Assembly: GCA_038049695.1 (NCBI GenBank)
Contig: CP142456.1
Span: 77,213,422 to 77,277,421, forward strand
Length of the DNA: 64,000 nt
Direction of reading: 5' to 3'
Source of the DNA: Cinnamomum chago
Lineage: Eukaryota > Streptophyta > Magnoliopsida > Laurales > Lauraceae
Made by a program: the position numbers and the translations under genes. Shown here one piece after another: positions 1 to 10,809 of the stretch; position 1 is the first letter of the stretch; each line of letters opens with the position of its first letter. The notes beneath the pieces were generated by a model. It saw only the letters and a list, made by a program, of their open reading frames with translations, was not told the origin of the DNA and ran no database searches.

Positions 1-1200
1 TTCTATTATGGAGTCAAGTGTTGGATGAGAGATTTTAGGAAGTATTAGAATAGTGAGAGAGATTTTAGGGGATGCAAACCGTTTGAATAAGGAGAGAGAT
101 TTTAGGAGATGTAGATCTCTTATCTCTTAATGAAAAGAGAGAGTTTTTAGGCTTTGATGAAGGGGAGAGATTTTAGGAGATTGAGAAAGGTACCAAACAA
201 GGCCCCACTTGAGAGGCAAAAGCTCCCTCACTATTATCTGAGTGATTTTTCTTAAAGGAGAATAATTTTGTGCTGACGTGGCACCCCTCACAACTCACCT
301 CCCCCTTTTGCTTTAATATATATAATATGGGGAACTCTTTAGGATGCCCGTGCGTTTTGAAAAGCAAGAACGCCCCTTTTCTTGGACCAATAAGATAAGG
401 AGATGATTTAGGATAGATGCATGTTAGTATTTTTTTCATTGTTATGCAGAGCAAAATAGAAATGGGACATCACGTTTGGACACGTTGCTTCACAAGACTT
501 GATTTTCTAGGATTTCAAATATGTCTTCCCGTTAAAGGGGTTGAAACTGAAATTTAAACGTGTGGGTTTTTTTTTTGGGGGGAGGGGAGGGGGGGCGGGG
601 GGGGGCGCAATGATCGATCCACTTGCATCAGAACCATCAAGTGGAATTTATCCCATTTCACACTATTTTAGACATTATTAGCAATTTGGTTTTGTATCAA
701 GAAGTTTAACGAATTAAAACTTGAGGATCTAAACCTAAAGCTAGAATCAATTGATCGGCTTAATATTATATCTTCTTTCTAATCCACATCCAGATTTTTT
801 TATCTCATGACTCGTTCGTCATGAATCCAGATGAGCCCCACTTAACTTGAGTCGAGAAGGTGAGATTTGTTAAGCTTAAATAAAGGGTATTTATCTTAAG
901 AGTCCATAAAAATTAACATTTATTCAATTCACCTTAAAAAATACAAAGTACTTGGGTCTTGCTTAGTTTGTATGAAATTACAATTACAGGGACCATTTTA
1001 AAAGCCCCTTCTTTTACTTTTGCCTAGTTCTTTAAGAAGTCGAGACATCTTAGGCCATTAAACATAAAGCGATCACCATCCAGAGTAACATGCTACGTGC
1101 GCTGCATCTGCATCCCCGACCTACAAGCCCCACTTAGTAAATTATCTTTGGTTGAAAAGTAGGTTGGTCACCTGTTTGGCTAGATCTATGGATTTTTAGT
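1..1200. other. Intergenic DNA, no gene seen
   Basis: No coding region is supported. Positions 20-200 hold several degenerate copies of a purine-rich word (gagagattttagg). Positions 200-345 belong to a dispersed repeat that ends in 'cctc..ctttaatatatata' and recurs at about 25985-26063 and 33060-33140. A G-rich run with several blocks of four or more G lies at 577-606. The rest looks like unique AT-rich sequence. Confidence 0.6.
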
Positions 1201-1350
1201 CTCGCATGCATTAATGCTAATTGGTCCCATGAGGTTGATAAAGTATCGCATGCATTAATGCTAATTGGTCCCATAAGGTTGATAAAGTCTCACATCCATT
1301 AATGCTAATTGGTCCCATAAGGTTGATAAAGTCTCGCATGCATTAATGCT
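1201..1350. repeat. 44-bp tandem repeat, about 3.4 copies
   Basis: A 44-bp unit beginning 'ctcgcatgcattaatgctaa' and containing 'ttggtccca' and 'ggttgataaagt' is repeated in register. The repeat starts fall at 1202, 1246, 1290 and 1334, so the period is exactly 44. The third unit has small changes (cacatcc for cgcatgc) and the fourth is partial. No function is evident. Confidence 0.9.
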
Positions 1351-2321
1351 CATATCCTGGGGTCGAGAGGAAGTGGGGAGAGAGAGATTTTCTACGTTCT
1401 CGTTAATGAAGTCTTTAGAACCCGTGAAGATTGGGTTCAAAACTGCGTATACCCGACGATTTGCTCTCATTCGTTGCAAGACTCGAGTCAACTTCCACTA
1501 GTCTTTCTTTGTCAGTTACTTTGATTGGATTTAAAATGGTTCCTGTGCAATAATCTTAACCATCAATAAAATTTTCCTCAGGGCCACCCAGCTTCTGTCA
1601 TTTGCTATGACCGGCTTTCATATATCTATATTTTTTTCCTTTTTACTAACACCCCTCTATTCAACTGGATAGAATCCACTCTCATAGGAAATTGGCATCT
1701 GCCCTTGGAGTTCACGTGAATATTCTAATTTCACACCAAAAATGCAATTGGTAATTTTGGATTTGCCCACAAAATCCAGCTACTTATTTGGGTCCACCCC
1801 GGCAAACGGTCCCAACTGCTCATGGACAAGCTCGCCCCACTTCGTAAATCTCTGATTTAAAAAAAGGTTGGTCACTTATTTAGCTTGATCCATGCACTTT
1901 AGATTATCTGGTCATGGATTAAATCTGTGAAGACTGGAGTATGTGAAAGTGCAGATTTGATTACATGTACGTACGTTCTCAGTTATTACATGCGATGTTT
2001 AATGGGAAGATGACTCAAAACATGATAGCAATAGGAGAGAATATCACTTTGTGACATCTAACGAAGTCATGGTTTGAGAACACACGTAGCGTCCGAGCTT
2101 GTTGGGGAGACGAAGTCCACGTTCGACAATTCCTGTACAATAATCTTCGACTTTGGTACTGGGCTCAGCTTTGATTGGTTGGTTAAGTTCGGGAGTCTGG
2201 ACCACCCGTGCTATCCACCCAGCTATTGTCATTTGCTTTGACTGCCATCATTTTTTCTTGGAGTGTTGGCATATTAGTCCTCTTTAAATTTAGTTTCTCC
2301 GATCTAATGACCCAAAATTCA
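1351..2321. other. Intergenic DNA, no gene seen
   Basis: Short open frames here show no recognisable protein and no splice or codon pattern that would support a gene. Nothing repeated within the window was noticed. Confidence 0.5.
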
Positions 2322-2620
2322 GGTAATGTTACTAGAGTCACTTGACTATGATCAAGTTTCATTTTTAAACTTTTTTGCCGCAAAACACATGATATCATGG
2401 GAATAATATATGTCACAGAAACTGATAAATCCCATGATATCATAAGAGTGTCTCATGATCTCATGACTTTTTATGCAGCAACTTAGGAAAAAAGATTTTC
2501 AAATGATAGAACTTGAGAAATGAAGATCAAATGTGTATTTACTTTTTAGAAAATGTCATTTTCGTGTTATGTAAAAAAAAGAATTCGCTTGTTGGTTATA
2601 GAAAGCGTATAATATAAAAG
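2322..2620. repeat. Dispersed direct repeat, copy 1
   Basis: This stretch is a diverged copy of 3078-3375. Both contain the ordered landmarks 'agataatgt..ccagagtcac', 'tttttgcc', 'catgatatcat', 'aaatgatagaacttgagaaa' and 'caaatgtgtattta..tttttagaaaat'. It may be the relic of an older element, since the two copies flank the fold-back element at 2899-3044. Confidence 0.75.
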
Positions 2621-2898
2621 CTGATAAATCCCAAGATATCATAGGACTATGTTAACGTTCTTTGTGTCTCGGTCATGAAATTGAGAAAATCGAATTTAAA
2701 GAGGACTAATTTGTCAGAGCCCCTTTCTTCTTTTCTATTGTCATGTGGTACACCGCCAATTCAACTGGATAGGATCGAATATATACTATGATTCGGCTCA
2801 CGCAAGCCAACATCATACCAAGATACAAGCTTAGTGAACACAAAATTGGCCAGGGTAATTTGTAAGGAGCCTAAAAAGAAAGAAAAATATATATATAT

Positions 2899-3044
2899 GG
2901 GGGGAAGTTTCAAGTGCATATATCCCTCACCATAGAGTGAGGGACACTTCCATAATTAGAAATTTTCAAGTACAAAAGTTAATTTTCAAGTACATAGGGT
3001 GAAGAAGCTATGGTGAGGGATAGATGTACTTGAAACTTCCCCCC
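2899..3044. mobile_element. Short fold-back (MITE-like) element
   Basis: The sequence starts 'ggggggaagtttcaagtgca' and ends with its near reverse complement (gtacttgaaacttcccccc). The inverted repeats are about 35 bp (2899-2933 and 3009-3044), and each also contains the 'ccctcaccata' word or its complement. The left flank is (AT)n, so no target duplication can be assigned. Similar words at 53930-54067 suggest a second, degraded member. Confidence 0.6.
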
Positions 3045-3077
3045 TTAAATTTGATTTTCCCAATATCATGAAGAAAT

Positions 3078-3375
3078 TCAGATAATGTCACCAGAGTCAC
3101 CTGACTCCGGTGAATAGTTTTTAAATCTTTTTTGCCCCAGACCCCATGATATTATACGAACGGTGTATGTCGCATAACTGATAAACCCCATGATATCATT
3201 GGATCGTCCCATGAAGTTATGACTGTTTATGAAGCATCTTAGGATTTTTTTTTTCCAAATGATAGAACTTGAGAAATGTTGTCAAATGTGTATTTAATTT
3301 TTAGAAAATATCTTTTTTGCGTTCTGTAAAAAACCGAATTTGCCCTGCTAGTTACAAAAGTATATGATACAGAAA
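3078..3375. repeat. Dispersed direct repeat, copy 2
   Basis: This is the partner of 2322-2620, in the same orientation, with the same ordered landmark words and scattered substitutions and small indels. No coding content was seen. Confidence 0.75.
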
Positions 3376-3410
3376 TTGGGCATATTAATTACCTCTTTAC
3401 CTCTTTAAGA

Positions 3411-3590
3411 TAAGAACAACTCCTCACTTGAGTGGTAAGGAGTCCAGTTCTCATTGGGAGGTCTTGGGTTCAAACCCTGCCTCCCGCCTAGTTGTGACCC
3501 TAACTAGAACCCTAAAATATGCACATCCATCCACTTCAGGCGTAACCCCAAATTTTACATTAATAAGAGTTGGTCCCATCTAAGATTGAC
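3411..3590 (+). mobile_element. tRNA-like SINE candidate
   Basis: An A-box-like word (cttgagtggtaagg, near 3427) is followed about 35-40 bp later by a B-box-like word (ggttcaaaccc, 3467-3477), the internal RNA polymerase III promoter layout of tRNA-derived SINEs. The sequence does not fold as a functional tRNA and no anticodon arm is convincing. The ends and target duplication are not defined. Confidence 0.5.
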
Positions 3591-3914
3591 CATTTATTAC
3601 AAAATGTATTATCACATTAAGTGTTTTGATAAATTAATTTAGTAAATAACACTAGCTATTTATTTTGAGCGGTTCACGTTTTTAATACGTGGACACCATC
3701 TTGGAGCTCCACTTCTTTAAATTGCGATTTCTAGAAGTTTAGGGCTCACGGGATCCGCACTGAATTTCTTTTGGTGGGACCATAGTTTCCAAGGTTGGTG
3801 AATAAAGAGAGCCCTAATATTTCTTTTTTCTGTCGGCCATTTTCACTTGTGGTTAGTGTGGTCTAATTATGCGGCCATGGGTCACATTCACCCACGCAAC
3901 AGGTGTCCTCTTTC

Positions 3915-4378
3915 TAGGGGTGAGTATTCGGTCAATTCGGTCGGTTTTGATTGAAATTTTGACCGAACCGAAAATATTTCGGTTAAATTTCGGTCAATTC
4001 GGTTGAAAGGCCATATGGTGGGCTTTGTTATGGGGCCTAATTTGTTGGGAACATTTCTATAATAAAAAAAAACCCAAAGTATAGACAACTAGCAAATTCT
4101 AAATATCCAAAATAAAAAAGATATTAAAGCCAAGTATTCAACAGTTTATTAGCCTTAAGAGTTTATATATTTTATATATCTAAAATACAAAATTTTATAT
4201 GTATATTAATAAATCCGGTTAATTCGGTTAATTTGGTGAAAAAAATCCAAAACCGAACCGAACTATATTATCCAAATTTGCTGTAAATCTTAACTGAACC
4301 TAATCAATTTAACCGTATAATCGAACCAAATAAAAAATTTCGGTTCGGTTCGGTTCGTTAGACAGACGCTCACCCCTA
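3915..4378. mobile_element. hAT-type MITE with 8-bp target duplication
   Basis: The element begins TAGGGGTGAG and ends CTCACCCCTA, and is flanked on both sides by the 8-bp direct repeat cctctttc (3907-3914 and 4379-4386). An 8-bp duplication with TAGGG termini is the signature of hAT elements. It is 464 bp long and has no coding capacity. The interior is rich in ttcggt/accgaa words. It sits 90 bp upstream of the TATA box of the O-methyltransferase gene, so it is part of that promoter region. Confidence 0.88.
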
Positions 4379-4467
4379 CCTCTTTCACTTAGAGTATTCT
4401 AGAGTTGGGAGAATGAGACAGTCTCCAATCACATGATGCACATGTTGCACTTTTTTTTAGGGGAGTC

Positions 4468-4474
4468 TATAAAT
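4468..4474 (+). promoter_or_regulatory. TATA box of the O-methyltransferase gene
   Basis: The word TATAAAT lies 97 bp upstream of the ATG at 4571. This is a normal plant distance if transcription starts near 4500 and leaves a leader of roughly 70 bp. It is the only good TATA match between the MITE and the start codon. Confidence 0.55.
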
Positions 4475-4570
4475 GCCCCCTTCATAATTCTCGTTCTCTA
4501 ATTCACAGCTAAAACATAAGCTTATTAATTAAGACTTGAGAAAGGTGAAGACGACATTCAGTAGAAAGAA

Positions 4571-7500
4571 ATGGATTCAAAGAAAAATGAGCTTCAACAG
4601 GATGAGGAAATGCAGGCTGCAGCCCAAATATGGAAACATATTTATGGGTTCGCAGAATCACTCACCCTCAAGTGCGCAATCGAACTTGGGGTGCCCGACA
4701 TGCTTAACAAGCATGGTAAGCCTATGACCCTTTCGGAGATAGCAGGCGAGCTCACTATACCTTGTCCAAACATGGACCTTTTGCATCGCATAATGCGGTT
4801 CATGGTCCACATGAAGTTGTTCGCCAGTGTTGTTGATGGGCCAGAGAACATGTATGCATTGACACCGGCATCAAAGCTCTTGGTGAGAGCTGAAGAGAAG
4901 AACCTGGTGCCATTCGCCTTGTCGCAATTGCATGCCAATGAGATGGGGCCGTGGCACTATCTAATCGCAGGAATTGAAGGCAAGACGACGCCATGGTTGG
5001 CATGCCACAATGGAGTACCCTTTTATGATCTGGTTGGGAAGGAACCGGAGAATAACAAGCTTTACAACGATGCAATGGCGAGCTACACAAGTTTTGTGGT
5101 CTCAGCCCTCGTGCAAGGGTGCGCCAAAGAGGGTGTATTTGATGGGGTGCGCACTTTGGTGGATGTTGGGGGCAACACGGGTGTGGCATCTAAGGCCATC
5201 ACCAATGCCTTTTCCCATGTCAAATGCACAGTTTTGGACTTTGCTCATGTGGTAGAGACTTTGCCCAAAGACCCCATAGTGGAATTTGTGGCCGGCAATG
5301 CCTTCGACTATGTGCCGAAAGCTGACGCAGTTCTAATGAAGGCAATTCCTCACCCCCTTTTACTGCTTACATAACCAGCACATGCATGGGACTACATATG
5401 CATTAGTGTGATTTTGTTAAAATTTCTATGATTTTGTTAAAATTCTATGATGCTAAGATCTCATTAGATACAAACAAATAACACATAATGTGATTAAAAT
5501 CATACACGATTCAATGTCTGTGGGGCAAAATTGAGGAGGGATTTACAACTTCCTTAACCCTTTTCACTTCTATTTCGCAACATGATCGAATTCAAGGAAA
5601 TTCACCATAGGCAAGGAAGTAACCCAAGAGATTATTTTATAGAGAGGATCCTCCCATCAAGGTAAGTAATCTAAAATCATCTCTCCAATCATATCTCCCT
5701 AATTGAGTAACTTACAAAGGCAGGTTTTTAAATCCTTTGACTATGCGGAAAATATCTTTTATTGGATGTTCTAGAACAAAGTGAGCTCATGTGGTCAGGT
5801 GGGCCACACTCCCTTATTCCAATATTAGTCAGTACCAGTATGTATAGAAATCTAGTTTATAGGTCATTTTCTTAGCTTTAATTGGGTCAGATTTAGACCT
5901 CTTTTGTGCCAATTGATTTTACAAATAGTCACTATCTAACATGAGTATCGGTTTTGAGTATAACAAATAATCATTTATATTTTATGTATTTTTTTGGGGC
6001 TTCCTAGTTTTTCCAGGAATTAAACTCAAATACCCAAATTAAAGAGATTTTGGGTATTTGATAAATGATATTCAAGTTATTGAATAAAACTCCTCATAAA
6101 ATGAGGATTACAGTGCCCAACCCAATCTAAAAGAGATGGGAATAAAAGATTTGTTTCATGTTCATTATATTATTATAATTATTTTTGTTGGACGTAAAAA
6201 AATATAATTATAATAATTATAATAATTATAATAATAGAAACTGTCCAGCGCACTGTATAGTGAGTCGGACAAAAACTATATAGCTCGCTAGATTGCAGCA
6301 AACCCCAGCCTGGGCTAGTGGGCCGGGCTAGAAGGTTGGGCCAACCAGACCTGATTTTTCTAGCCCAACCCGTTAGCCTTTTCCGGCCCATTAAGGGTAA
6401 AACTTTTCAGATTGACCCACTTGTTAGATAGTGCTTATTTGTACAATCAATTGGCACAAAAGAGGTCTAAATTTGACCCAATTAAAGCTCAGAAAATGAC
6501 CCCTAATTAAACTAGATTTCTGTACATACTGGTACTAACTGAAGCTTCAGTGTGACCTATTGCCTTTATCACTCTAGATATGTATGTAGTCCATGTAAGA
6601 TGTAACAAGATATATCTAAGTGTAAATCAAATACCGGTAACATGAATAGGTCTCTGATCTGATCAAATCAAGGGGGTATAAATTGATCAAGTAAATGTTA
6701 AATTAATCTTAGACACTATTTAATTGATTAGATCAGAACCGTTACAAGTCATTCACCGGCGTTATAATAATTTCTAAATGTCATTGATTAAAATCTGAGT
6801 TGATCATATAGGCTAGAAATGGATGGTCGAAAACATTTTTTTTTATTTTTATCATAATGGACTTATACGAACTCAGAATTGCATTGTGTTTTCTCCTATA
6901 GGTTGGTATAGATTGGATCTTTAATCTAAACGGTTCGGATCCATTATAAGACCTGTCTAATATTTTTCGCATATTGATTAAACATGTAAATTAGATTTTT
7001 GAAATACTTTTTAAATTAGATTTTTAAAATACTTTTTCCGCATCAAGTTTGATATTATGATTGTTTATTGTGTAATTGTTATTTGCATATAATGTTATTT
7101 CTTTAGCAACACTAATAATAGTTTTTAGATCCATTGATTAAGTTTGGTTTAATTTTTGCCATATTAAGGACATTTTGACCATTATAAACTTAACTATTAG
7201 ATCATGATGGGCAATCTTTGAACGTCAAATGATTTTTTTTTCTTTTACTGATTTGGTGTGATTAAGAATTTCTCCAAATTAGTTTGTCATACTTTTATTT
7301 GACAATCAAATGATAAATTAAGTGTTATCATATATATCAATTGAAAATTAGCTTTTGATTTACTCGTTAGCCGCCAAAGCGACACTAGTTATGAAAATGT
7401 ATAATTTCTTGAATTGAGTTTAATGAATCACCTCTTATTTGAGTGATTATTATATCACTTAAGATTGCGATTTCATTAATGGAGGTTCACGCAAAGGTGA

Positions 7501-8592
7501 GATCATCCGAACAGTTAGAAATCATAATTTGACATGTTTATGAATCTGATATAAATTTTTAAATGATTTACACCAAAAGGTATGATCTTCTTAATTTACA
7601 TCACATTTGTTAGCATGGACAGATTAATTATGGAAATCAATATTTCACATGTTGTTTATCCACCTAAAGGTAGATTTACATTAATGTACCCATTGCTTTG
7701 CTCTAGTTACAAAATCTTAACATATAGCTATTTATTGTTTCTTACAGTAACCAGATCATTAGCCGTACTTTCTACCTTAGGGACCATACCCACTTTGGAT
7801 TGTTCCAATTTCGTTGAATAGTTGGATGCTTTAATAATTGCTATAATGTTCTTGGACTTAGAAATTGCCTTCGACAAACCCATGACTGAAAATCCCACTG
7901 AAAACTCTACTGCCGAAGAAAGGACAATCTATGAAAAATGGATAAAGGCAAACAAAATAAGAGTAAAGATCATCCTAAATTCTATTTCACGTACTATTCT
8001 AGGGTCCATAGGAATAAAAGATAAGGCCAATGACCTATTAGATATGGTGAAAAAGTAATTTACGAAAACTGATAAGGCAATAGGAGTTTCATTGATAAGC
8101 CACCTTTCAAGTATGAAATATGATGAAACTTGGGAGTAAGCAACACTCCCTTATTCCTACAGATTTTACTTACCCATTTTACTAAGCTGATCAGTGCATG
8201 TTATCTTGTATACATGTTGGTGTGTGTTTCTGGGTCTTGATCTGATGAAGGTGGTTTTGTTGCAGTCTTTTCTCCATAGCTTTGATGATGATAATTGCAT
8301 CAAGATCCTCAACAAGTGCAGGGAGGCCATACCTGCAAAGGGAGGGAAGTTGATCATCGTAGAGATAGTAGTGGACATTGATGGAACTCCTGAGTTTGCT
8401 CGGTCTAGACTCTGCATGGACTTGGAAATGTGTAAGTTTGGGGGCAAGGAGAGAACTGCGGATGAGTGGAAAAACCTCCTTACAAAAGCTGGTTTTGGGA
8501 ACTACAATATAATACCCATGAGTGTCAACGAGGCCATCATTGAAGCATATCCTTATCCTCATTTGGACACCAGTAATCTACTTTCAACCTAG
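4571..8592 (+). CDS. Plant small-molecule O-methyltransferase (COMT/resveratrol-OMT type), two exons
   Basis: The protein is expected to transfer a methyl group from S-adenosylmethionine to a hydroxyl of a phenylpropanoid, flavonoid or alkaloid in the cytosol. The substrate cannot be read from sequence. Exon 1 is 4571-5341 (257 codons) and exon 2 is 8266-8592 (108 codons plus TAG), giving 365 residues, the usual family length. Residues about 15-70 form the N-terminal dimerisation domain (AQIWKHIYGFAESL). The SAM loop is LVDVGGNTG (196-204), with the acidic SAM ligand D223 in VLDF. His261 is the expected catalytic base. E290 and E319 (GGKERT) match the family's supporting glutamates. Oddities: the donor at K257 reads AAG|GCAATT, so a GC-AG intron is needed at the family's conserved intron site. 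The usual LHDW is LHSF (261-263 = HSF), and the usual GDMF is GNAF (N243). No internal stop is seen. It could be a diverged active enzyme or a young pseudogene. Confidence 0.82.
5825..6540. mobile_element. Element with about 117-bp terminal inverted repeats, in the OMT intron
   Basis: Positions 5825-5940 and 6423-6540 are inverted copies of each other with few differences. Each contains the landmark words for 'agtaccagtatgtatagaaa', 'attgggtca', 'gacctcttttgtgccaattg' and 'tatctaac' or their complements. The roughly 480 bp between them includes an (ATAATT)n tract near 6165-6238. No target duplication or transposase was found. Long inverted repeats without coding suggest a non-autonomous Mutator-like or fold-back element. 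Confidence 0.7.
6541..7770. other. OMT intron sequence, nothing else recognised
   Basis: AT-rich intronic DNA between the inverted-repeat element and the copia remnant. No open frame with a recognisable protein and no repeat shared with other parts of the window was noticed. Confidence 0.5.
7771..8139 (+). pseudogene. Ty1/copia gag (UBN2-type) remnant in the OMT intron
   Basis: One frame reads the typical copia gag start: a 'TIPTLDCSNFVE' segment where the family has its LDGTNF-x-W motif, then LIIAIMFLDLEIAF, then YEKWIKANKIRVKIIL, and finally FTKTDKAIGVSLISHLSSMKY. Two in-frame stops interrupt it. One is TAG at the position of the conserved Trp (7819-7821), the other TAA at 8056-8058 where Gln is likely. 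No LTRs, protease or integrase are present nearby, so this is a decayed fragment on the same strand as the host gene. Confidence 0.7.
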
Positions 8593-9054
8593 TATTGATT
8601 TATCTACGTGGGTTTGTCCTCTTTGCCATAGTAGTAAAAGAAGCAGTGCGTGCTCAATGCCAATAATATTACTCCATTTCTTTTTTAAAATTAGGGAAGA
8701 ATTGAATTTTGTTGGTGGCAATTTTAGTTCTTTTACTTTTATTTTGGCCCTTATAAATAGCTTCTCCCCACACACACAAGGCCCTCGCTGCCATTTGTGT
8801 TAGAATGGGTTCGATCCAATTGGTTGTTTTTATGAAGGGAGGTGCCTCACCACCGTGCTACTTGTCATGATAAAAATAAAAGGGTAAAACAAAAGTTGGT
8901 GGCAATTTAAAGTCATGCTTAATTAATGCAGTTTTACTTATTAGTTATTTATCCTTTGCTAGCAATTTGAGAATGAAAAGTCTGAATAATTTCGACCAAG
9001 GTTCAGTTTCGCATCTCTGTTTTCTCCTTAATATCTAAAAGTTGATTCAATTAG
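8593..9054. other. 3' flank of the OMT gene
   Basis: Presumed 3' untranslated region and downstream DNA. AT-rich words that could serve in polyadenylation occur near 8870 (ataaaaataaaag), but no signal can be chosen with confidence. No further gene is seen before the LINE insertion. Confidence 0.4.
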
Positions 9055-9071
9055 ATTTTAGTGTGTTTGTT

Positions 9072-9628
9072 TTTTTTTGCTAAGATGCAAATTGAATTAA
9101 GAAAGGAAAAAGGGAAAAAACAGCCAAACATGCAACAGAGAAGAAGCCCAGAAAACCAACAAACAACACTCTATCTTATAGAGGGATAGGGCTGATTACA
9201 GAGAAAGAAAAAAGAATCTAAAATGCAACTAGAAAAAGGAGGAGACAAATTGCTAAGGGCAATAGAAGCATCTTCCATAAAGAATTTAATAACTGAGTCC
9301 AGGGAAGGAACCTTGTTGGAGAAGATTGACAAGTTTCTGACCTTCCAAATGCTGAAGATAGCAGTGATGAAGAGAGCTCCTAGCCCCTTCTTGGCTCTAG
9401 AGCAGGAGAAGCTGGAGAAAGTAGACCACATTACTGAGACAGAGCAGGAGAGGGGGAATCTGAAATTCCCTTTATCTTCTAAGCAGGCCCAGAAGGCAGC
9501 AGCAAAGGGGCAGTGAAAGGACAAATGGAAGGCTGTCTCCTGATGGGAGCCACACAGACTGCAGCAAGAAGCCAGGTGCACACCAATCGACTGGGCCCAA
9601 GCATTGGTGGGGAGCTTGTTATGGAATA
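9072..9628 (-). mobile_element. 5'-truncated L1-type LINE (3' end only)
   Basis: The insertion is flanked by a 17-bp target duplication, attttagtgtgtttgtt (9055-9071 and 9629-9645), and starts on the + strand with a T tract, the reverse of a poly(A) tail. The minus strand encodes the zinc-binding C-terminal region typical of plant L1 ORF2 (CSLCGSHQETAFHLSFHCPFA, with Cys-x2-Cys...His...Cys spacing), ending near 9171. Only about 0.55 kb remains, so it was dead on arrival. It lies about 480 bp downstream of the OMT stop codon. Its 3' end (..cttagcaaaa) resembles that of the L1 copy at 14741-16398. Confidence 0.88.
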
Positions 9629-9645
9629 ATTTTAGTGTGTTTGTT

Positions 9646-10809
9646 AGTTACATTTACTGTATCATTTTCAAATGGACTTAAGACATGATTTGTCTTATTC
9701 AAGAAGTAAGCAAAAGGGGAACAATCCTATCAGACAAAATTGTCTGAAATGGAAGGACAATTATACGAACAGTGAAACATGAAGTTACTTTTGGTAGGTC
9801 GTGTTTTTAATTTTTTTTTTCTTTAACTTTTGGGCCCCTGAAGCAAGATCCACACCACTAACTAGATTCAAAGGGTAAAAAACGGTCACACATCCAAATT
9901 TCAACCGTTAGATGATCTTATACTTTTAGATATTTATAAAAAAAGATCATACCGTTAGATTCATTTTTTTACATTTGTGGGCCCCAAACGAATGATCAAA
10001 GCCGTTAGTCCTTTTTGGAAGGATAAACATGGCTATGAGGTCAATTTGTAGTGTCTAATTTATTGTAGATTTCGAATAATCAAAGAAAAACTCTGGACCG
10101 TTGATGCACCATCCATTGTTAGGATGACTAAGAACAACCACCCTATCATCAACCATTGCCCATTCCCCAATCTTGAGATATTTGTAAAACAAAATGAACA
10201 ATTGAGGTTAAATTTTAGACTCTGTGGGCCCCTTTATCAAGATTTGAACCATTGGGCCTCTTAGGAATACTACAAATAGCCATATGGTCAAGTATTAACC
10301 ACTGACTCACTATGTATATCAATAAATTTATAAAAAAATTTATCAACCATTGAAATAAAAGAATCTATTGGAATCTATTTAAAGTGTTACCAAGCAACCT
10401 ACTTCTACATTGTCTATTTTAAATCGAGCCATGTAAAATAGATCTATTTCATACATATAAGAGTCACCAAACAAGCCCCAAGTCTCTCAATATGGTTTCG
10501 ATCCTCTTAATTTCGATCTCTTTCTAAATTCAAATTAAAAAGAGATTTCTAATAATCCAACACTCTTTAAGCCTTCATCTCTTTCTTGACTTTTTGGTGA
10601 TGCCATCTCGTTCTCAACTTGCCAAGCCCTTATTAAAGAAGCACGTAACTGTGGGCCCATTATGGTGCCATATCATGTTATCATCTCTTAAAGTTCTCGC
10701 TATCCTAATCATTGATTACCTGGTTTGATCTTTGGTTGTAATTTTTTGTTGGTCCTTATTCATAACGAGATCTTTTCATGTATCTTGCCCCTGAGTTTAA
10801 TGCCTTATT
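9646..10809. other. Intergenic DNA, no gene seen
   Basis: No coding region is supported. The stretch at 10760-10795 (ttattcataa..gagatcttttcatgtatcttgccc) recurs at about 17345-17385, so it belongs to a dispersed repeat. Confidence 0.5.

Noticed and set aside
3411-3500. Functional tRNA gene
   Set aside because: Box A and box B are present, but no acceptor stem pairing or anticodon arm can be formed, so a SINE relic is more likely.
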